A DNA stretch of 64,000 nt from Paracoccus sp. N5 (GCF_000371965.1 NZ_AQUO01000003.1:186001-250000), one strand, 5' to 3'. Numbered from the stretch's first letter, positions 23,958 through 33,112 are shown. The notes: a model not told the origin generated them from the letters alone. Translations and numbers: made by a program.

Positions 23958-25123
23958 CCGATCCGCTGATCGTCGGCTGGGCGCATACGAAATTCGGCAA
24001 GTCCGAGGCGCCCGATACCCTGGCCCTGATGGCCGAGGTCGCCCGCCCCGCGCTGGACCATGCCGGCATCGCGCCCGAGGCCGTGGACGGCATCTTTACC
24101 GGCGTCTTCAACAACGGCTTCTCGCATCAGGATTTCCAGGGCGCGCTGGTCGCCATGGGCACGCCGGAACTGGCGGGCGTGCCCTTCCTGCGCACGGAAA
24201 ACGCCTGCGCCACCGGCTCGGCCGCGATCTATGCGGCGGCGGATTTCATCGCCTCGGGGCGCGGCAAGGTCGCGCTGGTGATCGGGGCCGAGAAGATGAC
24301 CGCGACGCCCAATGACCGCATCGGCGACATCCTGCTGTCGGCCAGTTTCGTCCCCGAAGAGGGCGAGATTCCCGGCGGCTTCGCCGGCGTCTTCGGCCGC
24401 ATTACCGAGCATTATTTCCAGCGCCACGGCGACCGTTCCGAGGAACTGGCGATGATCGCCGCCAAGAACCACGAAAACGGCATGCGCAACCCCTATGCGC
24501 ATATGCAGAAAGCCTTTGACGTGGCTTTCTGCAACACGCCGTCGGACAAGAACCCGCTGGTCGCGGGGCCCTTGCGGCGCACCGATTGCTCGCTGGTCTC
24601 GGACGGGGCGGCGGCCCTGGTGCTGGCAGCGCCCGATGTGGCCGAGGGGCTGGCGCGTGGCATCCGCTTCCGCGCGCGGGCGCAGGCCGGCGACTATCTG
24701 GCGCTGTCGCGGCGCGACCCCATCGCCTTCGACGGGCCGCGCCGGGCGTGGCGCGCGGCGCTGGACCAGGCCGGCCTTGCCGTCACCGACCTGTCGCTGG
24801 TCGAGACGCATGACTGCTTCACCACCGCCGAGATGATCGAATACGAGGCGATGGGCCTGGCCGAGCCCGGCCAGGGCTGGCGGGTGATCCGCGAGGGCAC
24901 GACCCGTTTCGACGGCGCGCTGCCGGTGAACCCCTCGGGCGGGCTGAAGTCGCGCGGCCATCCGATCGGCGCCACCGGCGTCTCGCAGCATGTCATGGCG
25001 GCGATGCAGCTGACGGGCGATGCCGGGGCGATGCAGGTTGCCGATGCGCGGCTGGCCGGTGTCTTCAACATGGGCGGCGCGGCGGTCGCCTCGTATTGCT
25101 CGATCCTCGAGAGGCAGAAATGA
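23954..25123 (+). CDS. Thiolase family protein (SCP2/lipid-transfer-type acetyl-CoA acetyltransferase)
   Basis: 389 residues. The nucleophile Cys lies in TENACATGSAAIYAA near residue 93, and the C-terminal GGLKSRGHPIGATG carries the catalytic His. The end MGGAAVASYCSIL has the second active-site Cys position. This non-canonical thiolase clade often acts on branched or unusual 3-oxoacyl-CoAs. In this operon it would cleave the 3-oxo intermediate formed after activation by the adjacent CoA ligase and oxidation by the SDR (inference). Confidence 0.9.
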   Translation: MTDPLIVGWAHTKFGKSEAPDTLALMAEVARPALDHAGIAPEAVDGIFTGVFNNGFSHQDFQGALVAMGTPELAGVPFLRTENACATGSAAIYAAADFIASGRGKVALVIGAEKMTATPNDRIGDILLSASFVPEEGEIPGGFAGVFGRITEHYFQRHGDRSEELAMIAAKNHENGMRNPYAHMQKAFDVAFCNTPSDKNPLVAGPLRRTDCSLVSDGAAALVLAAPDVAEGLARGIRFRARAQAGDYLALSRRDPIAFDGPRRAWRAALDQAGLAVTDLSLVETHDCFTTAEMIEYEAMGLAEPGQGWRVIREGTTRFDGALPVNPSGGLKSRGHPIGATGVSQHVMAAMQLTGDAGAMQVADARLAGVFNMGGAAVASYCSILERQK

Positions 25124-26703
25124 CGGATCCCGCGGGCGGTCTGGCCCCGGTCTCGACCCGGGTGATGAACCTGGCCACGCTGCTGACGCAGGCGGCGCGG
25201 CGCGACCCGGAGGGCGTGGCGCTGGTCATGGGCGAGGCGCGCTGGAGCTGGGCCGAATTCGAGGCGCGCACCGACGCGCTGGCCCATGCCTTGCAAAGCC
25301 GCTTCGGCCTGCAAAAGGGCGACCGGGTCATGTGCCAGTCGCAGAACTGCATGCAGATGATGCAGGCCATGTTCGCGGTCTGGCGCGCCGGCGGCGTCTG
25401 GGTGCCGGCGAACTTTCGCCAGACGCCCGAGGAGGTCGCCTGGCTGACCCAGGCCGCGGGCGCGAGGCTGATGTTCTGCAACGCCGCCTTCCCCGAGCAC
25501 GCGGCGGCCTGCGGCGTGGAGACGCTTGTGTTCGGCGCGGCGGATTTCGGGTCTTCGGTCGATGTGATCACAGCTGACGCGATGGGCCGCCGGCCGCAGG
25601 TCGCCGCGGTGGATCGCGACGATCCCTGCTGGTTCTTCTTCACCTCGGGCACCACCGGCCGGCCCAAGGCCAGTGTCCTGACCCATGGCCAGATGGCCTT
25701 TGTGATCACGAACCACCTGGCCGACCTGATGCCGGGGCTGACCGGCGACGACGCCTCGCTGGTCGTGGCGCCCTTGTCGCATGGCGCGGGGGTGCATCAG
25801 CTGGTGCAGGTCGCGCGCGGCGTGAAAACCGTGCTGCTGCCCAGCGAGCGGTTCGACGTGGCCCAGGTCTGGGATCTGGTGCGCGCATGGCGCGTCTCGA
25901 CCATGTTCACGGTGCCGACGATCCTGAAGCTGCTGGTCGAGCATCCCGCGACCGCCGCGGCCGATACCGCATCCCTGCGCTATGTCATCTATGCCGGGGC
26001 GCCGATGTATCGCGTCGATCAGCAGAAGGCCTTGAAAACGCTGGGCAAGGTTCTGGTGCAATATTTCGGCCTGGGCGAGGTCACCGGCAATATCACCGTC
26101 CTGCCCGCGCATCTGCACGAGGCCGAGGACGGCCCGACCACCCGCATCGGCACCTGCGGCCATCCCCGCACCGGCATCGAGATCCAGATCCAGGACGATC
26201 ACGGCCGCGAGCTGCCCCCGGGCCAGACCGGCGAGATCTGCGTCATCGGCCCCGCCGTCTTTGCCGGCTACTACCAGAACCCCGAGGCGAACCGGAAAGC
26301 CTTTCGCGACGGCTGGTTCCGCACCGGCGACCTGGGCCATGTGGACGAGGCCGGCTTCCTTTATATCACCGGGCGCGAAAGCGATATGTTCATCTCGGGC
26401 GGCTCGAACGTCTACCCGCGCGAGATCGAGGAAAAGCTGCTGACCCATCCCGCCATCGCCGAGGCCGCGGTGGTCGGCATGCCCGACCCGCTGTGGGGCG
26501 AGGTCGGCTGGGCGGTCTGCGTCGCCACGGCCCCCGTAACCGAGGCCGAGATCACCGCTTTCCTGGAACCGAAGATCTCGCGCTACAAGCTGCCGAAGCG
26601 CGTGCTGTTCTGGGACAGCCTGCCGAAATCGGCCTATGGCAAGATCACCAAGACGCTGATCCGCGACGAGATCGCCGCGCGCGGCCTGGTGGAGCCGGCA
26701 TGA
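25120..26703 (+). CDS. AMP-dependent acyl-CoA synthetase/ligase
   Basis: 527 residues of the ANL superfamily: P-loop-like A3 motif FFFTSGTTGRPKASVLTH near residue 172, YFGLGEVTGN as motif A5, GWFRTGDLGHVDEAGF as A7 and the C-terminal SGGSNVYPREIEEKL and catalytic Lys in LPKSAYGKITK. It should activate the TRAP-imported acid to its CoA thioester. ATGA overlaps link it to both neighbours. Substrate unknown; medium or aryl/branched acids are possible. Confidence 0.92.
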   Translation: MTDPAGGLAPVSTRVMNLATLLTQAARRDPEGVALVMGEARWSWAEFEARTDALAHALQSRFGLQKGDRVMCQSQNCMQMMQAMFAVWRAGGVWVPANFRQTPEEVAWLTQAAGARLMFCNAAFPEHAAACGVETLVFGAADFGSSVDVITADAMGRRPQVAAVDRDDPCWFFFTSGTTGRPKASVLTHGQMAFVITNHLADLMPGLTGDDASLVVAPLSHGAGVHQLVQVARGVKTVLLPSERFDVAQVWDLVRAWRVSTMFTVPTILKLLVEHPATAAADTASLRYVIYAGAPMYRVDQQKALKTLGKVLVQYFGLGEVTGNITVLPAHLHEAEDGPTTRIGTCGHPRTGIEIQIQDDHGRELPPGQTGEICVIGPAVFAGYYQNPEANRKAFRDGWFRTGDLGHVDEAGFLYITGRESDMFISGGSNVYPREIEEKLLTHPAIAEAAVVGMPDPLWGEVGWAVCVATAPVTEAEITAFLEPKISRYKLPKRVLFWDSLPKSAYGKITKTLIRDEIAARGLVEPA

Positions 26704-27515
26704 GGATGGTCCATCCCGGTCCGCGCGCGGCCGAACGCGCGACGGCGCGGCGCGCGCGGCTGCGCCCGGTGCGGGGCGTGCTACCGAAGGGCGCGACCGT
26801 CATGCAGGCGGTGGGCGATCTTTTCGCGGCGCATGGCTGCAAGGGCGGCGTGCTGGACCTGGCGGGCGTCACCTGTGCGCCGATGCGCTATGTGCTGCCG
26901 GCGCCGTCCTCGGACGGCATCCACGCGGCCTGGTATTCCCAGACCCACGCGCCCGAGGGCCCGGTGCGGATCGACAGCGCCACCGCGACCGTGGGCTGGA
27001 AGGACGGCGCGCCCTTCCTGCATTGCCATGGCATCTGGAGGGCCGCGATGGGGCATCTGCTGCCCTTCGATTCGGTGATCGCCGCGGATGCCGAGGTCGC
27101 GGGCCTGGGCGCGGCCGAGACCTGGTTCGAGGCCCTGCCCGACCCCGAGACCGCCTTCACCCTCTTCACCCCCGCGGGCGGCGAGGACGGCCAAGGCCTC
27201 CTGGCCCGCATCCTGCCCGGCGAGGATGTGGTGACGGCCGTCGAGGCGCTGGCCGCCCGCCATGGCATCGCAAACGCCCGGCTGCAGGGCCTCGGCAGCA
27301 TCGACCACATCCGCTTTGCCGAGGGCCATCGCATGGATTGCCACGCCACCGAATTGCGGCTGGCGGGTGCTGCGCTGACCCGGGGCCGGGCGCATATCCC
27401 CATCGAGGTCGTGGACATCCACGGAAATATCGCGCGCGGCAGCCTGACCCGGGGCGGAAACCCGGTCGGCGTCACGCTGGAACTGATCATCGAGCCAACA
27501 GAGGACAAGACATGA
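26700..27515 (+). CDS. Tandem PCC/DUF296-domain protein
   Basis: 271 residues with two PCC (DUF296-type) folds. The first is about residues 20-130 (LPKGATVMQAVGDLFAAHGC, then ATVGWKDGAPFLHCHGIW). The second is about 150-265 (ILPGEDVVTAVEALAARHGI, then ELRLAGAALTRGRAHIPIEV). HCH and DIHGNI resemble the metal-binding His pattern of PCC domains. Bacterial PCC proteins have no settled biochemical role. Here it is locked into a CoA-ligase/thiolase/SDR operon by ATGA overlaps at both ends, so a catalytic or CoA-intermediate-handling role is plausible. Confidence 0.72.
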   Translation: MRMVHPGPRAAERATARRARLRPVRGVLPKGATVMQAVGDLFAAHGCKGGVLDLAGVTCAPMRYVLPAPSSDGIHAAWYSQTHAPEGPVRIDSATATVGWKDGAPFLHCHGIWRAAMGHLLPFDSVIAADAEVAGLGAAETWFEALPDPETAFTLFTPAGGEDGQGLLARILPGEDVVTAVEALAARHGIANARLQGLGSIDHIRFAEGHRMDCHATELRLAGAALTRGRAHIPIEVVDIHGNIARGSLTRGGNPVGVTLELIIEPTEDKT

Positions 27516-28273
27516 AAACCGCCATCGTCACCGGGGGTTGCCGCGGCATCGGGCTTGCCGCCACCGAGATCTTCCTGGAGCAGGGCTGGCAGGTCGCCGT
27601 GGTGGACCGCGACACCGAGGAACTGCACCGCGCCTGCGACCATATCGACAACGTGATGACGGTCGAGGCGGATATTTCCGACCCGCAGGCGGTGGACGGC
27701 ATGATCCGGCAGGTGGTGGCGCGTTTCGGCCGCGTCGATGCGCTGGTCAACAACGCCGGCGTGGCGCTGTTCTCGCAGGTCGGGCAGACCAGTTTCGAGC
27801 AATGGCGCGAGGTGATGGCGACGAACCTCGACGGCGTGTTCCTGTGCACCCAGGCCGCGACCGAGGAACTGGCCAAGACCCGCGGCGCCATCGTCAACAT
27901 CGCCTCGATTTCCGGGCTGCGCGCCTCGACGCTGCGGGTGGCCTATGGCACGTCCAAGGCGGCGGTGATCCACCTGACCAAGCAATTCGCCGCCGAACTG
28001 GGCGAAAAGGGCATCCGGGTGAACTGCGTCGCCCCCGGCCCGGTCAGGACCAAGCTGGCCATGGCGGTGCATGCGCCCGAGATCATCAGCGCCTATTACG
28101 ACGCCATCCCGCTGAACCGCTATGGCGAGGCGCGCGAGATCGCCGAGGCCATCGTCTTCCTGTGCTCGGACAAGGCCAGCTTCGTTTCGGGGCAGGTGCT
28201 GGCGGTGGACGGCGGCTTCGACGCCACCGGCGTCGGCCTGCCGGCGCTGCGCCGCGCGGCCGAAACCGCCTGA
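27512..28273 (+). CDS. Short-chain dehydrogenase/reductase (SDR)
   Basis: 253 residues, classical SDR: TGGCRGIG nucleotide motif at residue 7, NNAGVA near 87, catalytic Ser in NIASISG and YGTSK near 150-154, and PGPVRTKL after the active site. Asp at the end of beta-2 (VVDRDTEE) favours NAD(H). In this operon it likely oxidises a 3-hydroxyacyl-CoA or hydroxyl intermediate. Last gene of the TRAP operon; followed by a 256-bp gap. Confidence 0.92.
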   Translation: MKTAIVTGGCRGIGLAATEIFLEQGWQVAVVDRDTEELHRACDHIDNVMTVEADISDPQAVDGMIRQVVARFGRVDALVNNAGVALFSQVGQTSFEQWREVMATNLDGVFLCTQAATEELAKTRGAIVNIASISGLRASTLRVAYGTSKAAVIHLTKQFAAELGEKGIRVNCVAPGPVRTKLAMAVHAPEIISAYYDAIPLNRYGEAREIAEAIVFLCSDKASFVSGQVLAVDGGFDATGVGLPALRRAAETA

Positions 28274-28306
28274 GGACGGGGACGGGGGCGCGCCCGGCCC
28301 GCTGCT

Positions 28307-28423
28307 TCAGCCCAGGATCTTGCACCTCGCCGGCGCGCCGGCGGTGGTGTCGGCCGCGGCCCAGGTGAGGGGCGGCGCCAGGCCGATGATGTCGCCCCGC
28401 GGCATGGGACAGTGCAAGGCGTT
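28307..28423 (-). pseudogene. Possible class III aminotransferase C-terminal remnant
   Basis: On the minus strand the frame ending TGA at 28307 contains CPMPRGDIIGLAPPLTWAAA, which resembles the RGDIIGFAPPL segment near the C-terminus of class III aminotransferases. What follows degenerates (DTTAGAPARCKILG). Only about 35 residues look related, so this may be chance in a GC-rich gap or a decayed gene end. Confidence 0.25.
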
Positions 28424-28488
28424 CGGATCGGGGAGCAATTCGGGGATTTGCAAGAATGACCAGGAATGCCAGCGCAGGCACCCAAGTA

Positions 28489-28503
28489 ATTTGCATTGCA
28501 AAT
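28489..28503. promoter_or_regulatory. MarR-type operator palindrome
   Basis: Perfect 7-bp arms ATTTGCA-T-TGCAAAT, centred 34 bp before the marR ATG. A half site ATTTGCA also occurs at 28446-28452. It overlaps the expected -35 region of the marR promoter, whose -10 candidate is TATATC at 28518-28523. Confidence 0.65.
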
Positions 28504-28529
28504 CAAATTAACTGCGCTATATCCACCGC

Positions 28530-28982
28530 ATGACCCCGATTCCCGATCTCCGCGCCCGCTTCGGCATGCGCTTTTCCCTGCTTGCACGGCGTTGGCGCCG
28601 TGCCATCGACAGCCGCCTGGCCGCCGCCGGCCTGACCGACGCGACCTGGGTGCCGCTGGTGCACCTGCACGAGACCGGCGGCGGCATCACCCAGAAAGAG
28701 CTGGCGCAGCGCGTCGGCGTCGACGGCTCCAGCCTGGTGCGCGTGCTGGACATCCTGTGTCGGCAGAACCTGGTCGAGCGCCGCGCCGACGCGAGCGACG
28801 GACGGGCCCGCCTGATCCACCTGACCAAGACCGGCCAGGCGCGCGTGGCCGAGATCCTGCGCGAACTCGCCGCGGCGGAAGCGCCGCTGCTGGCCGGGCT
28901 CGGTGACGCGGAACTGGCGGCGATGCTCGACGCCTTCGACCGGATCGAGCGGCAGATGCAGGACGGCGAGGCCGCGCGATGA
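28530..28982 (+). CDS. MarR family transcriptional regulator
   Basis: 150 residues with the MarR winged helix: GITQKELAQRVGVDGSSLVR (recognition helix), LDILCRQNLVERRADASDGR (wing) and LTKTGQ. No Shine-Dalgarno is visible, and a TATATC -10-like box ends only 6 bp before the ATG, so the mRNA may be leaderless. It overlaps the FUSC-type gene by ATGA. An exact palindrome upstream is the likely autoregulatory site. Confidence 0.9.
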   Translation: MTPIPDLRARFGMRFSLLARRWRRAIDSRLAAAGLTDATWVPLVHLHETGGGITQKELAQRVGVDGSSLVRVLDILCRQNLVERRADASDGRARLIHLTKTGQARVAEILRELAAAEAPLLAGLGDAELAAMLDAFDRIERQMQDGEAAR

Positions 28983-30034
28983 CCCGACGCATCGACGCCG
29001 CACGCCAGCTGCTGGGCCGGCGGAACCTGCTGGGCAGCATGGCGCTGAACCGCCAGCCCTTCCTGCGCAATTCGCTGCTGGCCGGCGCCCAGGCCGGGTT
29101 GGCGGTCGCCATCGCCCTGCCGCTGGCGCTGCTCTCGCCCTGGCCCGAGCTGACCGGCTTTGCCGCGCTGGGGGCGCTGGTCGCGCTCTTTGGCCGCTTC
29201 GCGCCGCGGCGCGGGCCGGTGGTGCTGGCCTGCGGGCTGTGCCAGGTCGCCGCCGTGACGGCCATGTCGCTGGCGGTCTGGGCCGGCGCCCCGGCCGCGA
29301 TGCAGCTCGCCTTGCTGGCCCTGTCCTGCGGCGCGTTGTTCTTCGTCACGGCCAGCGCCGGCTTCGGCGCGCCGGGGGCGCTGATCTTCGTCTTTGCCGC
29401 CGGTGCCGCGATGGGGCATCAGGCCGGGCTGGCCGGGATCACCGGCCGCGCCGCCGCCACCGGCGCCGCCGCGCTGCTCGCTTGGGCGATCTGCGCCCTG
29501 ACCGAGCACATGCGCCCGCCCGAGCCCTTCCCGGCCGAGCCGCGCCGCCCCCTGCCCGAGCGGCTGGCCGCAGCGCTGCGCATCACCATCGGCTGCGGCG
29601 CCGCCGCCTTCACCTGCCACGCGCTGGGGGCCGCGCATCCGGCCTGGGCGGCCATGGGGGCGCTGGCGGTGATGCAGGGCGCGCATCTGCATATCAACAT
29701 GCAGCGCGCCGTGCAGCGCATGACCGGCACCGCCATCGGCGCGGCCCTCGCCTGGGCGATCCTGAACCAGGCCCCCGGCCCCTGGCAGATGATCGCGGCG
29801 CTGGTGCTGCTGCAATTCCTGACCGAAACTGTGATCGGCGCCAATTACGCGCTGGGACAGGCATTGGTCACGCCCATGGCGCTGCTGATGAGCCACCTGG
29901 CCGCGCCGCAGGCCGATGCCGCCGCCATGGCGCCCGAGCGGGTGCTGGACACGCTGCTGGGCGTCAGCCTCGGCATGCTGGCGGCGCTGGTGTTCTCGAC
30001 GCTCGACGACCGCCGGCGCCTTGCGCAGGGCTGA
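28979..30034 (+). CDS. FUSC-family (AaeB/YccS-like) inner membrane protein
   Basis: 351 residues with two sets of membrane segments: about 30-170, starting RNSLLAGAQAGLAVAIALPL, and about 195-345, with AALRITIGCGAAAFTCHAL and HPAWAAMGALAVMQGAHLH. This two-half layout and the ALGALVALFG motif fit fusaric acid resistance/aromatic acid exporter relatives. Paired with MarR, a regulator class that often senses phenolics, an aromatic or weak-acid efflux role is likely. It is shorter than full AaeB and lacks the large cytosolic domain. Confidence 0.75.
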   Translation: MTRRIDAARQLLGRRNLLGSMALNRQPFLRNSLLAGAQAGLAVAIALPLALLSPWPELTGFAALGALVALFGRFAPRRGPVVLACGLCQVAAVTAMSLAVWAGAPAAMQLALLALSCGALFFVTASAGFGAPGALIFVFAAGAAMGHQAGLAGITGRAAATGAAALLAWAICALTEHMRPPEPFPAEPRRPLPERLAAALRITIGCGAAAFTCHALGAAHPAWAAMGALAVMQGAHLHINMQRAVQRMTGTAIGAALAWAILNQAPGPWQMIAALVLLQFLTETVIGANYALGQALVTPMALLMSHLAAPQADAAAMAPERVLDTLLGVSLGMLAALVFSTLDDRRRLAQG

Positions 30035-30056
30035 CCCGACGGGGCTTCTTTGCTCC

Positions 30057-30962
30057 TCAAATACCCATGGGACGTTCCAGCTCTCGACCGCGATCGTGCA
30101 GCGCGCCGGCCAGGAAATCGATCACCGCCTCGACCCAGCGCATCATCCGCATGTCGCGGTGGCAGGTCAGCCAATAGCTGCGGGTCAGCCGCACCGCCTC
30201 CGGCAGCACGATGCGCAGCTCGGGGTATTTCGCCGCCATGTAATAGGGCAGCACGCCCACCCCCAGCCCGGCGCGCACCGCCGCGAGCTGGTTGAAGATG
30301 CTCGACCCCCGGATCGTCGCGCGCAGCGAGGGATGCACCTCGCGCAGATAGTCGAGGCCCGGGGCGAAGATCATCTCCTCGATATAGCCGACGACGCGGT
30401 GCCGGCCCAGGTCGGCGGGCGCCGTCACGGCCGGGCGGCTGCGCAGGTAATCCGCCGTCGCGTAAAGATGCAGCGTGTAATCCGCCAGCCGCTGCGAGCG
30501 ATAGGGCCCGCTGGTCACCGGATCGAGGGTGATCCAGATGTCGGCCTCGCGCCGCGACAGCGACAGCACCTGCGGCATGGTGATCATCTCGGGCATGACC
30601 TGGGGAAAGCGGGCGATGAACGCCGGCAGCAGGTGGGTCGAGAACAGGCTGGCAAAGCCCTCGGGCATGGCCAGCCGCAAGGGCCGCAGCTGGCCGGGGC
30701 CGACGCCGCGATCCAGGGGCAGCTGCAGCGCCGCCTCCTCCATCCGCTCGGCGGTCTCGATCAGGCGCAGGCTGGCCGGCGTCGGCTCATAGCCGCGCGG
30801 GTTGCGCTCGAACAGCCTTGTGTCCAGCGCCTGCTCCAGCCGGTCGATGCGGCGCGAGACCGTGACATGCGAGGTGCCCAGCACCCGCGCCGCGCGCGAC
30901 AGCTGCCGCTCGCGCACCACGGCCAGAAAGAATTGCAGGTCGTCCCAGCTGAGCGTCGCCAT
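30057..30962 (-). CDS. LysR family transcriptional regulator
   Basis: 301 residues: N-terminal HTH (LSWDDLQFFLAVVRERQLSR, ARVLGTSHVTVSRRIDRLEQ) and a type-2 periplasmic-binding-like effector domain to the end. It is divergent from the LIV-type ABC/GMC operon with a 177-bp gap, so it probably controls that operon. Its last codons (PMGI-stop) lie within a GGGTATTT intergenic element shared with other gene ends in the window. Confidence 0.9.
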   Translation of the reverse strand: MATLSWDDLQFFLAVVRERQLSRAARVLGTSHVTVSRRIDRLEQALDTRLFERNPRGYEPTPASLRLIETAERMEEAALQLPLDRGVGPGQLRPLRLAMPEGFASLFSTHLLPAFIARFPQVMPEMITMPQVLSLSRREADIWITLDPVTSGPYRSQRLADYTLHLYATADYLRSRPAVTAPADLGRHRVVGYIEEMIFAPGLDYLREVHPSLRATIRGSSIFNQLAAVRAGLGVGVLPYYMAAKYPELRIVLPEAVRLTRSYWLTCHRDMRMMRWVEAVIDFLAGALHDRGRELERPMGI

Positions 30963-31139
30963 CTGTTCAGGAATGCACAGGATATGTAAGAAATAAAACC
31001 TGTCTGAACGCTTGTGTCAAAGCGGATTTCCCGGCATCGTTCCAGCACAGCGGGGCGGGCACAGCAGGGGCGCCGCCCCCGAAAAAGGCCGCAACGGCAG
31101 GCAGCCGCCGTTGCCAAGGACCACCCAGGGAGGAAAAAA

Positions 31140-32339
31140 ATGCGCAAGATTCTGCTGACGACCGCCGCCGCCGGCCTGGCCGCGACACCGGCGCTGGCCG
31201 AGGTTTCCGACGGCAAGGTCAAGATCGGCATCCTGAACGACCAGTCCGGGGTCTATGCCGATTTCGGCGGCAAGAACTCGGTCGAGGCGGCGAAGATGGC
31301 GGTCGAGGATTTCGGCGGCAAGGTTCTGGACGCGCCGATCGAGATCGTCAGCGCCGACCACCAGAACAAGCCCGACATCGCCTCGAACATCGCCCGGCAA
31401 TGGTATGACACCGAGCAGGTGGACAGCATCATGGAGCTGACCACCTCCTCGGTGGGCCTGGCCGTGCAGGCGCTGTCGCAGGAAAAGAAGAAGGTCACCA
31501 TCAACACCGGCGCCGCCACGACCGAGCTGACTGGCAAGGCCTGCACGCCCTACGGCTTCCACTGGGCCTATGACACGCATATGCTGGCCGTCGGCACCGG
31601 CGGCGCGCTGGTCAAGGAGGGCGGCGACAGCTGGTTCTTCCTGACCGCCGACTATGCCTTCGGCTATTCGCTGGAAGAGCAGACCTCGAACGTGGTCAAG
31701 GAGCATGGCGGCAACGTGGTCGGCGCCGTGCGCCATCCGCTGGCGACGACCGATTTCTCGTCCTTCCTGCTGCAGGCGCAGTCCTCGGGCGCCAAGGTGA
31801 TCGGCCTGGCCAATGCCGGCCTCGACACGCAGAACGCCATCAAGCAGGCGGCCGAATTCGGCATCACCGCCGGCGGGCAGAAGCTGGCGGCGCTGCTCTT
31901 CTCGATCGCCGAAGTGCATGGCCTCGGCGCCGAGGCGGCGCAGGGCCTGACCCTGACCGAAAGCTTCTACTGGAACCGCGACGCGCCATCGGCCGAGTTC
32001 GGCAAGCGCTTCAAGGAACGCACCGGCGTCATGCCGAACATGGTCCATGCCGGCACCTATTCGGCGGTGACGCAATACCTGAAGGCGATCCAGGAGGCCG
32101 GCACCGACGAGACCGAGGCCGTCGCCAAGAAGCTGCACGAGATGCCGGTCGACGACGTCTTTGCCCAGGGCGGCAAGGTCGGCGCCAACGGCCGGCTGAT
32201 CAAGGACGCCTATCTGATGGAGGTCAAGGCCCCGGACGACATCAAGGAGGACTGGGACTATTACAACGTCCTGGCCACCATCCCCGGCGACCAGGCCTTC
32301 CTCGACCCGGCCAAGAGCGGCTGCCCGCTGGTCCAGTGA
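31140..32339 (+). CDS. LIV-type ABC transporter substrate-binding protein
   Basis: 399 residues. Sec signal peptide with cleavage at ALA20; mature protein starts EVSDGKVKIGILNDQSGVYA, the type I binding-protein opening seen in LivJ/UrtA/AmiC relatives. Later features include KPDIASNIARQWYD and HMLAVGTGGALVKEGGDSWF. The ligand is unknown; this clade includes proteins for amides, aromatic acids and short alcohol-derived acids. A GGGAGG Shine-Dalgarno precedes ATG 31140. Confidence 0.9.
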   Translation: MRKILLTTAAAGLAATPALAEVSDGKVKIGILNDQSGVYADFGGKNSVEAAKMAVEDFGGKVLDAPIEIVSADHQNKPDIASNIARQWYDTEQVDSIMELTTSSVGLAVQALSQEKKKVTINTGAATTELTGKACTPYGFHWAYDTHMLAVGTGGALVKEGGDSWFFLTADYAFGYSLEEQTSNVVKEHGGNVVGAVRHPLATTDFSSFLLQAQSSGAKVIGLANAGLDTQNAIKQAAEFGITAGGQKLAALLFSIAEVHGLGAEAAQGLTLTESFYWNRDAPSAEFGKRFKERTGVMPNMVHAGTYSAVTQYLKAIQEAGTDETEAVAKKLHEMPVDDVFAQGGKVGANGRLIKDAYLMEVKAPDDIKEDWDYYNVLATIPGDQAFLDPAKSGCPLVQ

Positions 32340-33112
32340 TGGCGTCTCCTGCAACGCAGGCCGAACCGCGGGTGGTGCTTTCCGCCCGCGGCTTGGGCCG
32401 GGATTTCGCGGGTTTCACGGCGGTGAACAACGTGGATCTGGACGTGGAGCATGCGCGCATCCACGCGCTGATCGGGCCGAACGGCGCCGGCAAGACCACG
32501 GTCTTCAACCTCCTGACCAAGTTCCTGCAACCGACGCGGGGCCAGATCACGCTGCTGGGCCAGGACATCACGCGCACGCCGCCCGACAAGGTGGCGCGCA
32601 TGGGGCTGGTGCGCAGCTTCCAGATCTCGGCCGTCTTCCCGCACCTGACCGTGCGCGAGAACGTCAAGGTCGCCCTGCAGCGCCCGGCGGGGCTGGCGGT
32701 GCAGTTCTGGCTGCCCTTGTCGTCGCTCGACCGGCTGGACGCGCGGGCCGATCAGCTGATCGAGCAGCTGGGCCTGGCGCGCTGGCGCGACCACCGCGCC
32801 GCCGACCTGTCCTATGGCAGGAAGCGCGTGCTGGAGATCGCCACCACCCTGGCCTTGGACCCCGAGGTGCTGCTTCTGGACGAGCCCATGGCCGGCATGG
32901 GCCAGGAGGACGTGGCCATGGTGGCCGAGATCATCCGCGAACTCGCCCGCTCGCGCGCCGTGCTGATGGTGGAACACAACCTCAACGTGGTGGCCGACAT
33001 CTGCGACCATGTCACCGTGCTGCAACGCGGCGAGATCATCGCGCGGGGCGATTACGCCACCGTCTCGGCCGATCCCCGCGTGCGCACCGCCTATATGGGG
33101 TCCGAGGCATGA
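32339..33112 (+). CDS. LIV-type ABC transporter ATPase (LivG-like)
   Basis: 257 residues: Walker A IGPNGAGKTTVFNLL near residue 45, Q-loop RSFQISAVFPHLTVREN, signature LSYGRKRVLEIA (YG instead of GG, usual in LivG), Walker B VLLLDEPMAGMGQED and switch VEHNLNVV. ATG at 32339 shares its A with the previous stop (TGATG); a GTG one codon earlier is possible. Confidence 0.93.
   Translation: MASPATQAEPRVVLSARGLGRDFAGFTAVNNVDLDVEHARIHALIGPNGAGKTTVFNLLTKFLQPTRGQITLLGQDITRTPPDKVARMGLVRSFQISAVFPHLTVRENVKVALQRPAGLAVQFWLPLSSLDRLDARADQLIEQLGLARWRDHRAADLSYGRKRVLEIATTLALDPEVLLLDEPMAGMGQEDVAMVAEIIRELARSRAVLMVEHNLNVVADICDHVTVLQRGEIIARGDYATVSADPRVRTAYMGSEA

Noticed and set aside
30963..31139. Inverted GTTCAG (30965) and CTGAAC (31004) in the LysR/ABC gap
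   Set aside because: Only 6-bp arms 39 bp apart and no T-N11-A form; too weak to call a LysR box.
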